Below are positions 1 through 7,792 of a DNA stretch of 31,252 nucleotides, piece by piece. The stretch lies in assembly GCA_018667995.1 (NCBI GenBank), contig JABIQT010000134.1, positions 1 through 31,252 on the forward strand, given 5' to 3'. A program made the position numbers and the translations under genes. The stretch comes from Candidatus Latescibacterota bacterium. GTDB lineage: Bacteria > JAAXHH01 > JABIQT01. How positions within the stretch are numbered: position 1 is the stretch's first letter; each line of letters starts with the position of its first letter. The notes beneath the pieces were generated by a model. It made no database searches and was not told the origin of the DNA. It saw nothing but the letters and a program-made list of their open reading frames with translations.

Positions 1-407
<407 letters not shown>

Positions 408-463
408 GCGCTTCAATGAAAAAATGTCGTCTCCCGTACTTCCTATGTATTGTCAAGTGAGTT

Positions 464-585
464 TCTTCCGGTGGTGATAGCGGAGGGGCCACACCTCTTC
501 CCATTCCGAACAGAGTCGTTAAGCCCTCTTGCGCCGATGGTACTGCTAGGGTGACCTTGTGGGAGAGTAGGGCGCTGCCGGGAGA
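464..585 (+). rRNA. rrf: 5S ribosomal RNA
   Basis: The sequence has the bacterial 5S layout. The 5' strand (464-472) pairs with the 3' strand (577-585) to form helix I. The loop-B/C block ccattccgaacagagtcgtt lies at 501-520 and the conserved gcgccgatggtactgc block at about 531-546. The helix IV-V segment ending in gagagtagggcgctgcc lies at about 563-579. The length of about 120 nt fits the family. It sits directly behind 23S rRNA and ahead of a strong terminator, so it is the last gene of the rRNA operon. Confidence 0.96.
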
Positions 586-591
586 TCTAAT

Positions 592-632
592 GCCGGAGAG
601 ATTGGTGAATTCCAGTCTCTCCGGCTTTTTTT
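592..632 (+). terminator. Rho-independent terminator of the rRNA operon
   Basis: A perfect 10-bp GC-rich stem (592-601 with 616-625) extends inward by four more pairs including one G-U, leaving a 6-nt loop (606-611). A run of seven T follows at 626-632. It lies just after the 5S gene, where the rRNA operon should end. Confidence 0.95.
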
Positions 633-682
633 ATATTTATAATCTATCCCTCAACTCTCCTCGCAAGCCGTCAGTGAAGTAC

Positions 683-711
683 TTGACATCCCGAACCCCT
701 CTTAATAAAAT
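683..711 (+). promoter_or_regulatory. Sigma70-type promoter for the EF-G-like gene
   Basis: A perfect -35 hexamer TTGACA (683-688) is followed by a 17-nt spacer and a -10 hexamer TAAAAT (706-711), one mismatch from consensus. The predicted transcript starts near 718, about 75 nt ahead of the GTG start at 793. It lies between the rRNA terminator and the coding region, so the EF-G-like gene is transcribed independently of the rRNA operon. Confidence 0.8.
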
Positions 712-792
712 GAAACTCATACCTACAAACGATAAAACCACCAAGAAGATACCCGAAAAAGACTAAACTGAACCAGGCAAGGGGGGGCACCG

Positions 793-2880
793 GTGAGAGA
801 CTATAACCAGGCTAATTTACGTAATATCTGTCTCGCAGGGCACGGAGGTAGCGGGAAAACCTCTCTGGCAGAGGCCCTCTTGTATACGACTGGTCAGATA
901 TCCCGCCTGGGAACAATCGAAACAGGCAACACGACTTCAGACTATCGACAGGAAGAGATAGACCATAAAATATCTATGGGAGTAACGCCGTTATACTGCG
1001 AGTGGGATCAATGCACCATCAATATCCTCGATACGCCTGGCTTCACTGACTTTACCGGCGATGTAAAATGTGCTATGCGAGTCGCCGACGGAGTGATCGT
1101 GATGCTTCGGGCCCTGGAAGGCATCGAGGTAGAAACCGATAGGGCATGGAAATATGCGGACGAATATGGTCTTCCGCGCATGATAGTTATTAATCTACTT
1201 GATAAGGAGCACACAGATTTTTTTGACACACTTTCGCGTGTACAACAGAGGTATGGAACACAAGCTGTCCCTATCACGCTCCCTATTGGCGAAAATGAAT
1301 CGTTTTCAGGAGTAATAGATCTCATAAATATGAAAGCGTTGAACTATCAAGTTGAGGGGGACGGAAAGCCAACACTGGGGGATATCCCGGAAAACCAAAT
1401 TGATATTGCCATGGAATACCGCGAAAAACTTATGGAGATAGTCGCGGAATCGAACGACGAACTTCTAGAACAGTACTTTGAAGCAGGGGAATTAACCCAA
1501 GCACAACTCCTCGATGCGTTACGGAAAGGGATCTGTACTGGATCTATATATCCTACTCTATGCACCTCAGCCTCGCACAACATTGGTACATCAGCCGTAT
1601 TGAACGCAATAACCACGCTTATGCCCTCCCCTACGGACAGGCCAACCTTCAGGGCACTTCAAGATGGGACGGACGAAGAACTCCTACTGGAAGCGGACAG
1701 TTCGGGACCACTCTCTGCCCTGATATTCAAAACAGTTTCAGAACAACATATTGGCGAACTATCATATTTCAGGGTGTATTCAGGGGCAATAAGGCATGGC
1801 GATGACGTCTACAATACCTCAAAAGATACGACTGAACGATTCGGACAAATGTACATAACTCTGGGACGTGAACGAACCGAGATGGGAACCGTCCGTGCCG
1901 GAGAAATTGCAGCCGTAGTAAAGCTAAAGGATACGCATACAGGTGATACAATCTGTAGTCGGGCAAACAAGATAACATTGCCACGAATCACCTTTTCGGA
2001 CCCGGTTGCCGAGGTGGCCGTGTCACCGAAAAGTAAAGAGGATGAAGAAAAGATCAGTATGGGTTTATCCCGCCTACACGAAGAAGACCCATCGTTTATA
2101 AATAGATACGATCCTGAACTCAAGCAGATGATTCTTGCCGGGGCGGGAGAAATGCACTTGGAAATGGTAGTGGAACGTTTAGAACGACGATTCGGTGTCT
2201 CCGTCGATATGGTCAAACCACGGCTTCCATACAGAGAAACCATTCGTGGTACATCCGAAAAACAAGGACGCTTCAAAAGACAATCTGGCGGACGTGGTCA
2301 ATTTGGGGACGCATGGATAAAAATAGAACCCTCACTCAGAGGACACGGATACGAGTTCGTGGATGAGATAGTTGGTGGCGCCGTACCCCATCGTTTCATC
2401 CCGGCGGTTGATAAAGGAATACAGGAAGCCATGGATGAGGGTGTGGTCGCGGGATACCCTGTTGTTGACATTAAGGCCACTTTGTATGATGGATCATTCC
2501 ACTCCGTAGATTCGTCCGAGATGGCATTCAAAATCGCGGCATCATTGGGATTCAAGAGTGCTGTCAAAGACGCCCGCCCTGTACTACTTGAACCGGTTTA
2601 CGAGGTGGAAGTCCTTGTACCCGAGGATTATATGGGTGATGTGATGGGAGACCTGTCCGCGAGACGAGGCCGCATCCTTGGAATGGATCAGAAGGGCGGA
2701 CTTCAGTTGGTACGAGCAGAGGTACCGCTTGCAGAGCTGTACCGATATTCTACAGCTTTGAGATCTATGACTCACGGCCGAGGAAGCCACAGCCGCAGAT
2801 TTTTGCGCTATGATGATATGCCGCAGGATGTGCAGAAGAAGACGATAGAAGAATCTGAGGAATCGAAGGAGCAGGCCTGA
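793..2880 (+). CDS. EF-G-like translational GTPase (EF-G2 type paralogue)
   Basis: This 695-aa protein has the full EF-G architecture: G domain at about 8-270, domain II at about 290-380, and domains III-V to the end, including the GxGQFGD region of domain IV and the C-terminal SMTHGRGSHSRRF region. The P-loop is GHGGSGKT (16-23). The GTPase motifs differ from canonical EF-G. Switch I lacks the usual ERGIT and reads DHKISM at about 57-62. G3 reads DTPGFTDF (80-87), so the catalytic His is Phe. G4 reads NLLD (134-137) in place of NKxD. This matches the EF-G2-like paralogues that coexist with a housekeeping EF-G, and no str operon genes are nearby. The start is GTG, with a G-rich ribosome binding site at about 778-787. 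The precise function is unknown: it may be a ribosome-associated GTPase with altered or slow hydrolysis. Confidence 0.9.
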   Translation: MRDYNQANLRNICLAGHGGSGKTSLAEALLYTTGQISRLGTIETGNTTSDYRQEEIDHKISMGVTPLYCEWDQCTINILDTPGFTDFTGDVKCAMRVADGVIVMLRALEGIEVETDRAWKYADEYGLPRMIVINLLDKEHTDFFDTLSRVQQRYGTQAVPITLPIGENESFSGVIDLINMKALNYQVEGDGKPTLGDIPENQIDIAMEYREKLMEIVAESNDELLEQYFEAGELTQAQLLDALRKGICTGSIYPTLCTSASHNIGTSAVLNAITTLMPSPTDRPTFRALQDGTDEELLLEADSSGPLSALIFKTVSEQHIGELSYFRVYSGAIRHGDDVYNTSKDTTERFGQMYITLGRERTEMGTVRAGEIAAVVKLKDTHTGDTICSRANKITLPRITFSDPVAEVAVSPKSKEDEEKISMGLSRLHEEDPSFINRYDPELKQMILAGAGEMHLEMVVERLERRFGVSVDMVKPRLPYRETIRGTSEKQGRFKRQSGGRGQFGDAWIKIEPSLRGHGYEFVDEIVGGAVPHRFIPAVDKGIQEAMDEGVVAGYPVVDIKATLYDGSFHSVDSSEMAFKIAASLGFKSAVKDARPVLLEPVYEVEVLVPEDYMGDVMGDLSARRGRILGMDQKGGLQLVRAEVPLAELYRYSTALRSMTHGRGSHSRRFLRYDDMPQDVQKKTIEESEESKEQA

Positions 2881-2961
2881 TAGGACTCAGCGAGGCACGA
2901 GCCCTTATTTAAAATAAATGCATACCCATAAGTGGGCAGATCCTAAGAAAGGACCCCTGCC

Positions 2962-4320
2962 ATGCCGTCGGACCGGTCAGAGAAGGCCGAGACGATACCC
3001 GCCAACCGCCGTGGTCCTTCCAGGCGATCTGAAGACCGAAATAGTAAAGAATCCTACCTGAAGGCTATAGAACGCTCGGGGAACCTCGCGAAACTCGTTG
3101 AGATCACCGCCTTCATGAACTCGACTATTGTTCTGGAAGATCTCCTTACACGGATTATGGCCGCCTCAAAAAGGGTGGCCAATGCAGAGGCAGGTAGTCT
3201 CTTTTTGTTGGATTCGGATAGTTGTGATCTGATGCCCTACATTATAGAAGGTGGGGCAGGCGGAGAGCTAAAAGCCCTACCTCCATTAAAGAAAGGTCAT
3301 GGTATTGCAGGCTGGGTGGCTCAATCCGGCGAGTCGGAACTCATTGATGATGCCTACGAACATCCTAAATTTGATCCTGCCTATGACAAAAAAACCGGCT
3401 ACCGTACAAGATCGATGATCTGCGTACCGATTGTCTCGAATCAAGTCGTGATCGGCGTCTCTCAGGTCATCAACAGAATTAATGGCGAAAGGTTCAACAA
3501 AGAAGATTTGGCACTCTTTGAAGCCTTCTGTATACAGGCGGCAATCGCCATTCAAAACGCTAGAATGCATGAAGCACTCTTGACGCGGCAACGCTTAGAG
3601 CAAGATCTTCAGTTTGCCACAACAATACAACAGAGCTTTCTTCCCCAACACGCACCCGATATAACCGGCTTTTCCTTTGCTACGACCTATATATCCGCAC
3701 AGGAAGTCGGCGGGGATTTTTTCGATTACATCGAGTTTCCCGATAATAGAATTGGTGTTCTAGTAGGTGATGTATCTGGAAAAGGGGTTCCAGCTGCACT
3801 ATACATGGCAAGATTGATGAGCGATTTCAGGGTAATTGCCTTGTCTGAACATATACCGACAAGAGTGGTTAGCCGAGTCAATAATATGCTTGTGGAAAGA
3901 AGTCGTAGGGGCATGTTTGTTACCCTTTTGTATATCCTGATAGAAATAAAAGAGAGACTGATAACCGTTATCAACGCAGGACACCTTCCACCGTTGATGA
4001 GGCGGGGAATCGACGGTAAAGTGGTTGCTCTGGATGAAACGGGAGGATGCCCGCTTGGTATATTACCCGACGCGAACTTTCAGGCTCAGTGCTTTCCAAT
4101 TGAACAGGGCGACATGATACTCGCTTATACGGATGGTGTCATGGAGGCCCGAAGTGCCTCAAAGGAAGAGTTTGGACTTGAGCGACTTTCCGATATACTT
4201 GAAGGCGGACCAGAAAGTGCCGACGGTATGATCCAAGCCGTTCAGCGCGAACTGCTGTTGTTTACTGGGAACCGACCATCTCACGATGACCTGACTATGC
4301 TGTGCATGGGAGTTGAGTGA
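2962..4320 (+). CDS. GAF domain-containing PP2C-type serine phosphatase (RsbU/SpoIIE-like)
   Basis: This 452-aa cytoplasmic protein has a GAF sensor domain (about 45-200) joined by a short helical linker (about 205-230) to a SpoIIE/RsbU-type PP2C phosphatase domain (about 235-450). The metal-binding acidic residues are present: GGDFFD (D252, D255), GDVSGKG (D270), YTDG (D391) and HDD (442-443). In the family these enzymes dephosphorylate a STAS anti-anti-sigma protein. The expected kinase and STAS partners are the next two genes. The start ATG has a ribosome binding site (AAAGGA) about 8 nt upstream. There is no clear promoter in the 81-nt gap behind the EF-G gene, so transcription may read through from 683-711. 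The GAF ligand cannot be told from sequence. Confidence 0.93.
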   Translation: MPSDRSEKAETIPANRRGPSRRSEDRNSKESYLKAIERSGNLAKLVEITAFMNSTIVLEDLLTRIMAASKRVANAEAGSLFLLDSDSCDLMPYIIEGGAGGELKALPPLKKGHGIAGWVAQSGESELIDDAYEHPKFDPAYDKKTGYRTRSMICVPIVSNQVVIGVSQVINRINGERFNKEDLALFEAFCIQAAIAIQNARMHEALLTRQRLEQDLQFATTIQQSFLPQHAPDITGFSFATTYISAQEVGGDFFDYIEFPDNRIGVLVGDVSGKGVPAALYMARLMSDFRVIALSEHIPTRVVSRVNNMLVERSRRGMFVTLLYILIEIKERLITVINAGHLPPLMRRGIDGKVVALDETGGCPLGILPDANFQAQCFPIEQGDMILAYTDGVMEARSASKEEFGLERLSDILEGGPESADGMIQAVQRELLLFTGNRPSHDDLTMLCMGVE

Positions 4321-4772
4321 TGAGTGATGTTACGGCGCTCGACGGATCGGTTACCGTGACAGTACCTAGCAGCCCCAAATACCTGCGTATCGTCCGCCGT
4401 GTACTCGAGGCGTACATGGAAGACCTGTCTTTGGATCCCGCCGAACTACAACATATTATCCTCGCAGTAGACGAGGCATGCTCGAATGTGATAAAGTACG
4501 CCTACGCCTTCGATGACACTAAGAAAATATCAGTGTCTGTGTCAGATACAACTGGCCAGCTCGAATTCACCATACGTGACTTTGGTAAGAAGCCTGATGT
4601 GACTTCCATTACCCCACGTGACCTTGACGACGTTCGTCCGGGTGGACTTGGTACACATTTTATTCAATGCGTTATGGATGAGGTGTCGTATGATATCAAT
4701 AACGATGTGGGAACCTTACTGAGGATGTCCATAAAATACAGGGTCGCCGAGACGGCCGAAAAGGTAGACTGA
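4320..4772 (+). CDS. RsbW-like serine kinase / anti-sigma factor (HATPase_c)
   Basis: This 150-aa protein of the GHKL ATPase fold is the size of RsbW/SpoIIAB. The N-box is present in VDEACSNVIKY (50-60; E52, N56), the G1 box as DFG (87-89), and the G2 box as GGLGTH (108-113). Family role: it phosphorylates a STAS partner on Ser/Thr and binds the unphosphorylated partner or a client protein. I prefer the ATG at 4320, which overlaps the upstream stop by one base (TGATG), over the GTG at 4317, because the GGGAG at 4308-4312 sits 7 nt from the ATG. One base separates its stop from the STAS gene. No sigma factor gene lies nearby, so the client may not be a sigma factor. Confidence 0.92.
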   Translation: MSDVTALDGSVTVTVPSSPKYLRIVRRVLEAYMEDLSLDPAELQHIILAVDEACSNVIKYAYAFDDTKKISVSVSDTTGQLEFTIRDFGKKPDVTSITPRDLDDVRPGGLGTHFIQCVMDEVSYDINNDVGTLLRMSIKYRVAETAEKVD

Positions 4773-4773
4773 C

Positions 4774-5118
4774 ATGGCATTAGAAATAGTTCTCCGTCAC
4801 CCGGCTGCCGGAATAGCCGTGCTGGCAATAAATGGAGAGGTAGATATGGGTAGCGCCTCGCAACTGAGAGACCAGTTGACACCAATTATCGCATCAGGAG
4901 CCGGGGTTGTCGTGGTTGATCTATCAAAAGTGAGCTACATGGACAGTTCCGGGATTGCGACGCTGGTAGAGGGACTGCAATCATCAATGAAGCGAGGAAT
5001 CACTTTCCGACTCTCCGATTTGAACTCCGCAGTTTTGGACGTATTCAAACTGGCACGACTTGACAGTGTTTTCAAGGTCTACGACACGACAGAAGCTGCC
5101 GTAGACGATCAGCCTTAA
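4774..5118 (+). CDS. STAS domain protein (RsbV/SpoIIAA-like antagonist; possibly MlaB-like)
   Basis: This 114-aa protein is a single STAS domain. The motif MDSSGIATL (56-64) carries the serine pair (S58/S59) at the position phosphorylated in SpoIIAA and RsbV. The motif VVVVDLSKVSYMD precedes it, as in the family. The gene starts one base after the kinase stop and ends six bases before the MlaE permease gene. In E. coli, MlaB is a STAS subunit of the MlaFEDB transporter, so this protein could serve as kinase target, transporter subunit, or both. The dual role is inference; assignment to the STAS family is clear. Confidence 0.92.
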   Translation: MALEIVLRHPAAGIAVLAINGEVDMGSASQLRDQLTPIIASGAGVVVVDLSKVSYMDSSGIATLVEGLQSSMKRGITFRLSDLNSAVLDVFKLARLDSVFKVYDTTEAAVDDQP

Positions 5119-5124
5119 TCCAAC

Positions 5125-5916
5125 ATGATTTCCAATACCTTCGGTTGGATCGGGCGCAAGACCATACGTTTTTTCGCACATGTAACGAACATCTCGTATC
5201 TCGGATGGGATATTCTCTATTGGATCTTTGTTGGTCCATGGGTAGGTCGGCCATTGCGCTGGCGAAATGTCATCCAAGAGATGGATGATCTTGGGGCACG
5301 GTCATTTCCGCTAATCGGGACAATGTCAGTTTCTCTTGGCACTGTGATTATCGTAATCATAGGTCCGCAATTCCAAGCTTTTGGCATACCCGACTATGTT
5401 CCTGAGCTCGTTACGGTCTTCCTTGTGCGCGAACTCAGTCCACTGCTTACCGGGGTCGTGCTAGCTGGACGTGTAGGGTCAATGGTTACAGCGCGACTAG
5501 GTACTATGGTGACGGACGACGAAGTACTAGCGCTGGAGGTAATGGCTATTGAGCCCGTCGAATACCTCATGGTACCGAAATTTATTGCCACTGTGGTCAT
5601 GCTCCCGTGTTTGACTATTCTAGCCGATTTGATAGGTATGACTACAAGCCTTATTATAGCGACCTTTGGCCTGGATCTGCCTTTTCAGAGTTACTTGGAC
5701 GGCGTCTTGGGGGCATGTACCTTAACTGATGTTACGTTCAGTTTATTCAAAAGTGTTATCTTTGGGATTGTCATTATTCTGGTATCCTGCTATCAAGGTG
5801 TGAATACTGAGGGAGGCGCAGAGGAAGTCGGTAGCGCCACCATGGTATCTGTTGTTACCTGCACGATCTCAGTCATTTTACTCAACGGCTTCATGACCAT
5901 CATGTTCTATCTATAG
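5125..5916 (+). CDS. mlaE: MlaE-family ABC lipid transporter permease
   Basis: This 263-aa polytopic inner-membrane protein has several hydrophobic segments (about 62-82, 95-115, 150-182, 205-222 and 240-262). The family signature RELSPLLTGVVLAGRVGSMV (102-121), followed by TARLGTM, is the MlaE version of the coupling region. Family role: permease of the Mla/MCE system that moves phospholipids between inner and outer membrane. It lies between the STAS gene (6-nt gap) and the ATPase gene (12-nt gap). An amphipathic N-terminal helix before the first membrane segment (about 10-50) is usual for the family. Confidence 0.92.
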   Translation: MISNTFGWIGRKTIRFFAHVTNISYLGWDILYWIFVGPWVGRPLRWRNVIQEMDDLGARSFPLIGTMSVSLGTVIIVIIGPQFQAFGIPDYVPELVTVFLVRELSPLLTGVVLAGRVGSMVTARLGTMVTDDEVLALEVMAIEPVEYLMVPKFIATVVMLPCLTILADLIGMTTSLIIATFGLDLPFQSYLDGVLGACTLTDVTFSLFKSVIFGIVIILVSCYQGVNTEGGAEEVGSATMVSVVTCTISVILLNGFMTIMFYL

Positions 5917-5928
5917 CGAGATTATGCC

Positions 5929-6720
5929 ATGATTCGCGTCCAAGGACTCTCCAAAACCTTTGGCAATCTCAAGGTGCTCGATGATCTGTCTCTGACCTGT
6001 TCCAAGGGCGAGATCACTGCAATTATCGGCGGTAGTGGTGGTGGCAAGAGCACATTTCTGAAGATGCTGGTAGGAGCTGTGAAGCCAGATTCCGGTGAAA
6101 TTTGGGTTGACGGTAGCCCCATACATGCCCTCGAAGACCTGGCTCTCAATGATGTACGGCGGAAAATGGGAGTACTCTTTCAACAGGCTGCGCTGTTCAA
6201 ATCGATAACTGTTGCAGAAAATGTAGCGTTGCCGCTGGTGGAGAATACGGATCTCGATGAATCCGTGGTGGCGATCATTGTCAAGATGAAGCTGGATCAG
6301 GTGGGTCTTAGCGACTTTGACCAGTATCTGCCGTCTCAACTGAGCAGCGGTATGCAGAGGTTGGTTGGTCTGGCAAGGGCCATCGCACTTGATCCAAAAA
6401 TAGTTCTCTATGATGCGCCTACTGCCGGCCTCGATCCGATTGCAGCCAGCGCAATCTCGAAGTTGATAAAGGACCTCAATCAAGTCCTCGGTATTACGTC
6501 TATTTTGGTAACGCATGATATAATGGGCGCTGTAGAAATTGCGGATCATATGGCCTTGATGTACCAGGGTCGGATACTTCATCAAGGCTCACCCGAAGAG
6601 CTTCTAGCGTCCCCGGAACCCTCTGTACGGCAGTTTATGCATGGAGATCCGGACGGCCCCATTCAGTTTCGCAAATCACGTGAAGAGTACGAAAAGGCGC
6701 TATTTGAAGAAGCGCAATAG
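5929..6720 (+). CDS. mlaF: MlaF-family ABC transporter ATP-binding protein, Walker B Glu replaced by Ala
   Basis: This 263-aa ABC ATPase belongs to the MCE lipid transporter class. Walker A is GGSGGGKS (34-41), the Q-loop is FQQ (84-86), the signature is LSSGMQRL (138-145) and the H-loop is VTHD (H196). Walker B reads IVLYDAPTAGLDP (158-170). The residue after Asp162, normally the catalytic Glu, is Ala163 (codon GCG). Other ATPase motifs are intact and the gene is full length with both transporter partners, so it is not obviously a pseudogene. The substitution may mean slow hydrolysis, a different general base, or a family variant. The start ATG at 5929 fits spacing after the permease stop. 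Confidence 0.92.
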   Translation: MIRVQGLSKTFGNLKVLDDLSLTCSKGEITAIIGGSGGGKSTFLKMLVGAVKPDSGEIWVDGSPIHALEDLALNDVRRKMGVLFQQAALFKSITVAENVALPLVENTDLDESVVAIIVKMKLDQVGLSDFDQYLPSQLSSGMQRLVGLARAIALDPKIVLYDAPTAGLDPIAASAISKLIKDLNQVLGITSILVTHDIMGAVEIADHMALMYQGRILHQGSPEELLASPEPSVRQFMHGDPDGPIQFRKSREEYEKALFEEAQ

Positions 6721-6731
6721 AGAGCTGTGCC

Positions 6732-7658
6732 ATCAAATATCAACATTCTGAAATTCGCGTTGGACTCGTAGTAGTCCTTGCAGCTTTGACGCTTGCCTCG
6801 ATGGTTTTCTTTTACGGAAATTTGGCAGAATTGCTCCATTCGCGAATGGAGTTGGTCGTTCAGTTTCCGGCAGGAACGAGTGGTGGCCTGAATCCGGGAT
6901 CTGATGTTCGGGTTGCCGGACATACGGTCGGAGTAGTCACCAGTGTCGGCATCAACGAAAATCAACAGGTCGAGCTCCTAATTCAAATGGATGATACCAT
7001 AGCTATCAAAACCAATTCCAAGGCGACTGTCAAAACAATCGGAATTCTCGGTGGGGAGAAATACCTTAATATAACGCCCGGCACACCTGAGGCACCATTG
7101 CTTAAGGCGCAGGACATTATTATCGGCGAAGAGGGAATCGCAGTTGAGGAACTACTGTTCACGGTTTCGGATATAGCAAAGAATACGCAGCGGATTACCG
7201 CCTCGGTAGACAGATTTCTGTCGAGCGATGAGGAACCGGGGGAATTCCTTGTTACGCTGGACAAAGCACAGGAGTTACTTGATCGGGTGAACCGCACGAT
7301 TACGGACGTGGACAGAATGCTAAATACCAATGAGAAGAGTATTCGTGCCATGGTTGATCAAGTGACCCACATAACCGGCCAGGTCAATGAGATATTGGTC
7401 GACAATCGGGGTAAGATTGATACAACATTTACCAATCTGCAGAAAGTCAGTCTGGAATTGCCCGAGGTCTTGGGTGGGATACGTGGTGTTCTTGTCGATA
7501 TCCGGACAGTGGCATCAAGACTGAAGGGCGGCGAGGGCACAGCTGGACGACTCATCAAGGATGACGAACTCTACCTGCGGATCCAGCGGCTGATAGACGA
7601 CACAGACATCCTCATAAAGCACGTTAAGAAGGAAGGCATTAGAATCAAGGTCTTCTAA
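6732..7658 (+). CDS. mlaD: MlaD/MCE domain substrate-binding protein with probable ATC start
   Basis: This MCE-family periplasmic lipid-binding subunit is anchored by one N-terminal membrane helix. Starting at ATC 6732 gives 308 aa: a cytoplasmic stub, a membrane helix (about 8-29), an MCE domain (about 38-120) and a long helical tail (about 140-300). The family usually starts M-K-Y-x-x-E-I-x-V-G; here the frame reads I-K-Y-Q-H-S-E-I-R-V-G. No in-frame ATG, GTG or TTG precedes the membrane helix. The first standard start, TTG at 6786, falls inside the helix and would destroy it. A GAGAG at 6720-6724 lies 7 nt before the ATC. The alternatives are a base error (ATG to ATC) or a real non-AUG start. 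It is the last gene of the operon, 11 nt after mlaF. Confidence 0.85.
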   Translation: MKYQHSEIRVGLVVVLAALTLASMVFFYGNLAELLHSRMELVVQFPAGTSGGLNPGSDVRVAGHTVGVVTSVGINENQQVELLIQMDDTIAIKTNSKATVKTIGILGGEKYLNITPGTPEAPLLKAQDIIIGEEGIAVEELLFTVSDIAKNTQRITASVDRFLSSDEEPGEFLVTLDKAQELLDRVNRTITDVDRMLNTNEKSIRAMVDQVTHITGQVNEILVDNRGKIDTTFTNLQKVSLELPEVLGGIRGVLVDIRTVASRLKGGEGTAGRLIKDDELYLRIQRLIDDTDILIKHVKKEGIRIKVF

Positions 7659-7792
7659 TCTAATCGCACGCAACGGATTGAATCATTGACGGAGCCGATG
7701 CCTGACGGCTTATTGTCGTGGTGCCGTCTGATCTGTTACATCCGGATGGTTTATTCAGAAACTCGGTAGTCCCTCATTTGGGAAGGATAGAC

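Noticed and set aside
551-766. 71-codon open frame overlapping the end of 5S rRNA and its terminator
   Set aside because: It lies over the 5S gene, terminator and promoter and has no ribosome binding site; composition is not protein-like.
1008-2790. Several long minus-strand open frames inside the EF-G-like gene
   Set aside because: They are antisense shadows of a clearly coding, conserved gene and resemble no protein family.
2905-2917. AT-rich palindrome TTATTT-A-AAATAA ahead of the GAF-PP2C gene
   Set aside because: It could include a -10 element, but no acceptable -35 lies at the right distance; it may be chance in AT-rich intergenic DNA.
4774-5118. STAS protein as part of a classic sigma-factor control operon
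   Set aside because: No sigma factor gene is present in the window and the next genes are a transporter, so the standard sigB/sigF layout is not supported here; it remains possible for a distant sigma factor.
6676-6683. TCACGTGA palindrome resembling the centre of a parS site
   Set aside because: The flanking bases do not match the parS consensus and it lies inside the mlaF coding region, far from parAB. No other parS-like site was found by eye.
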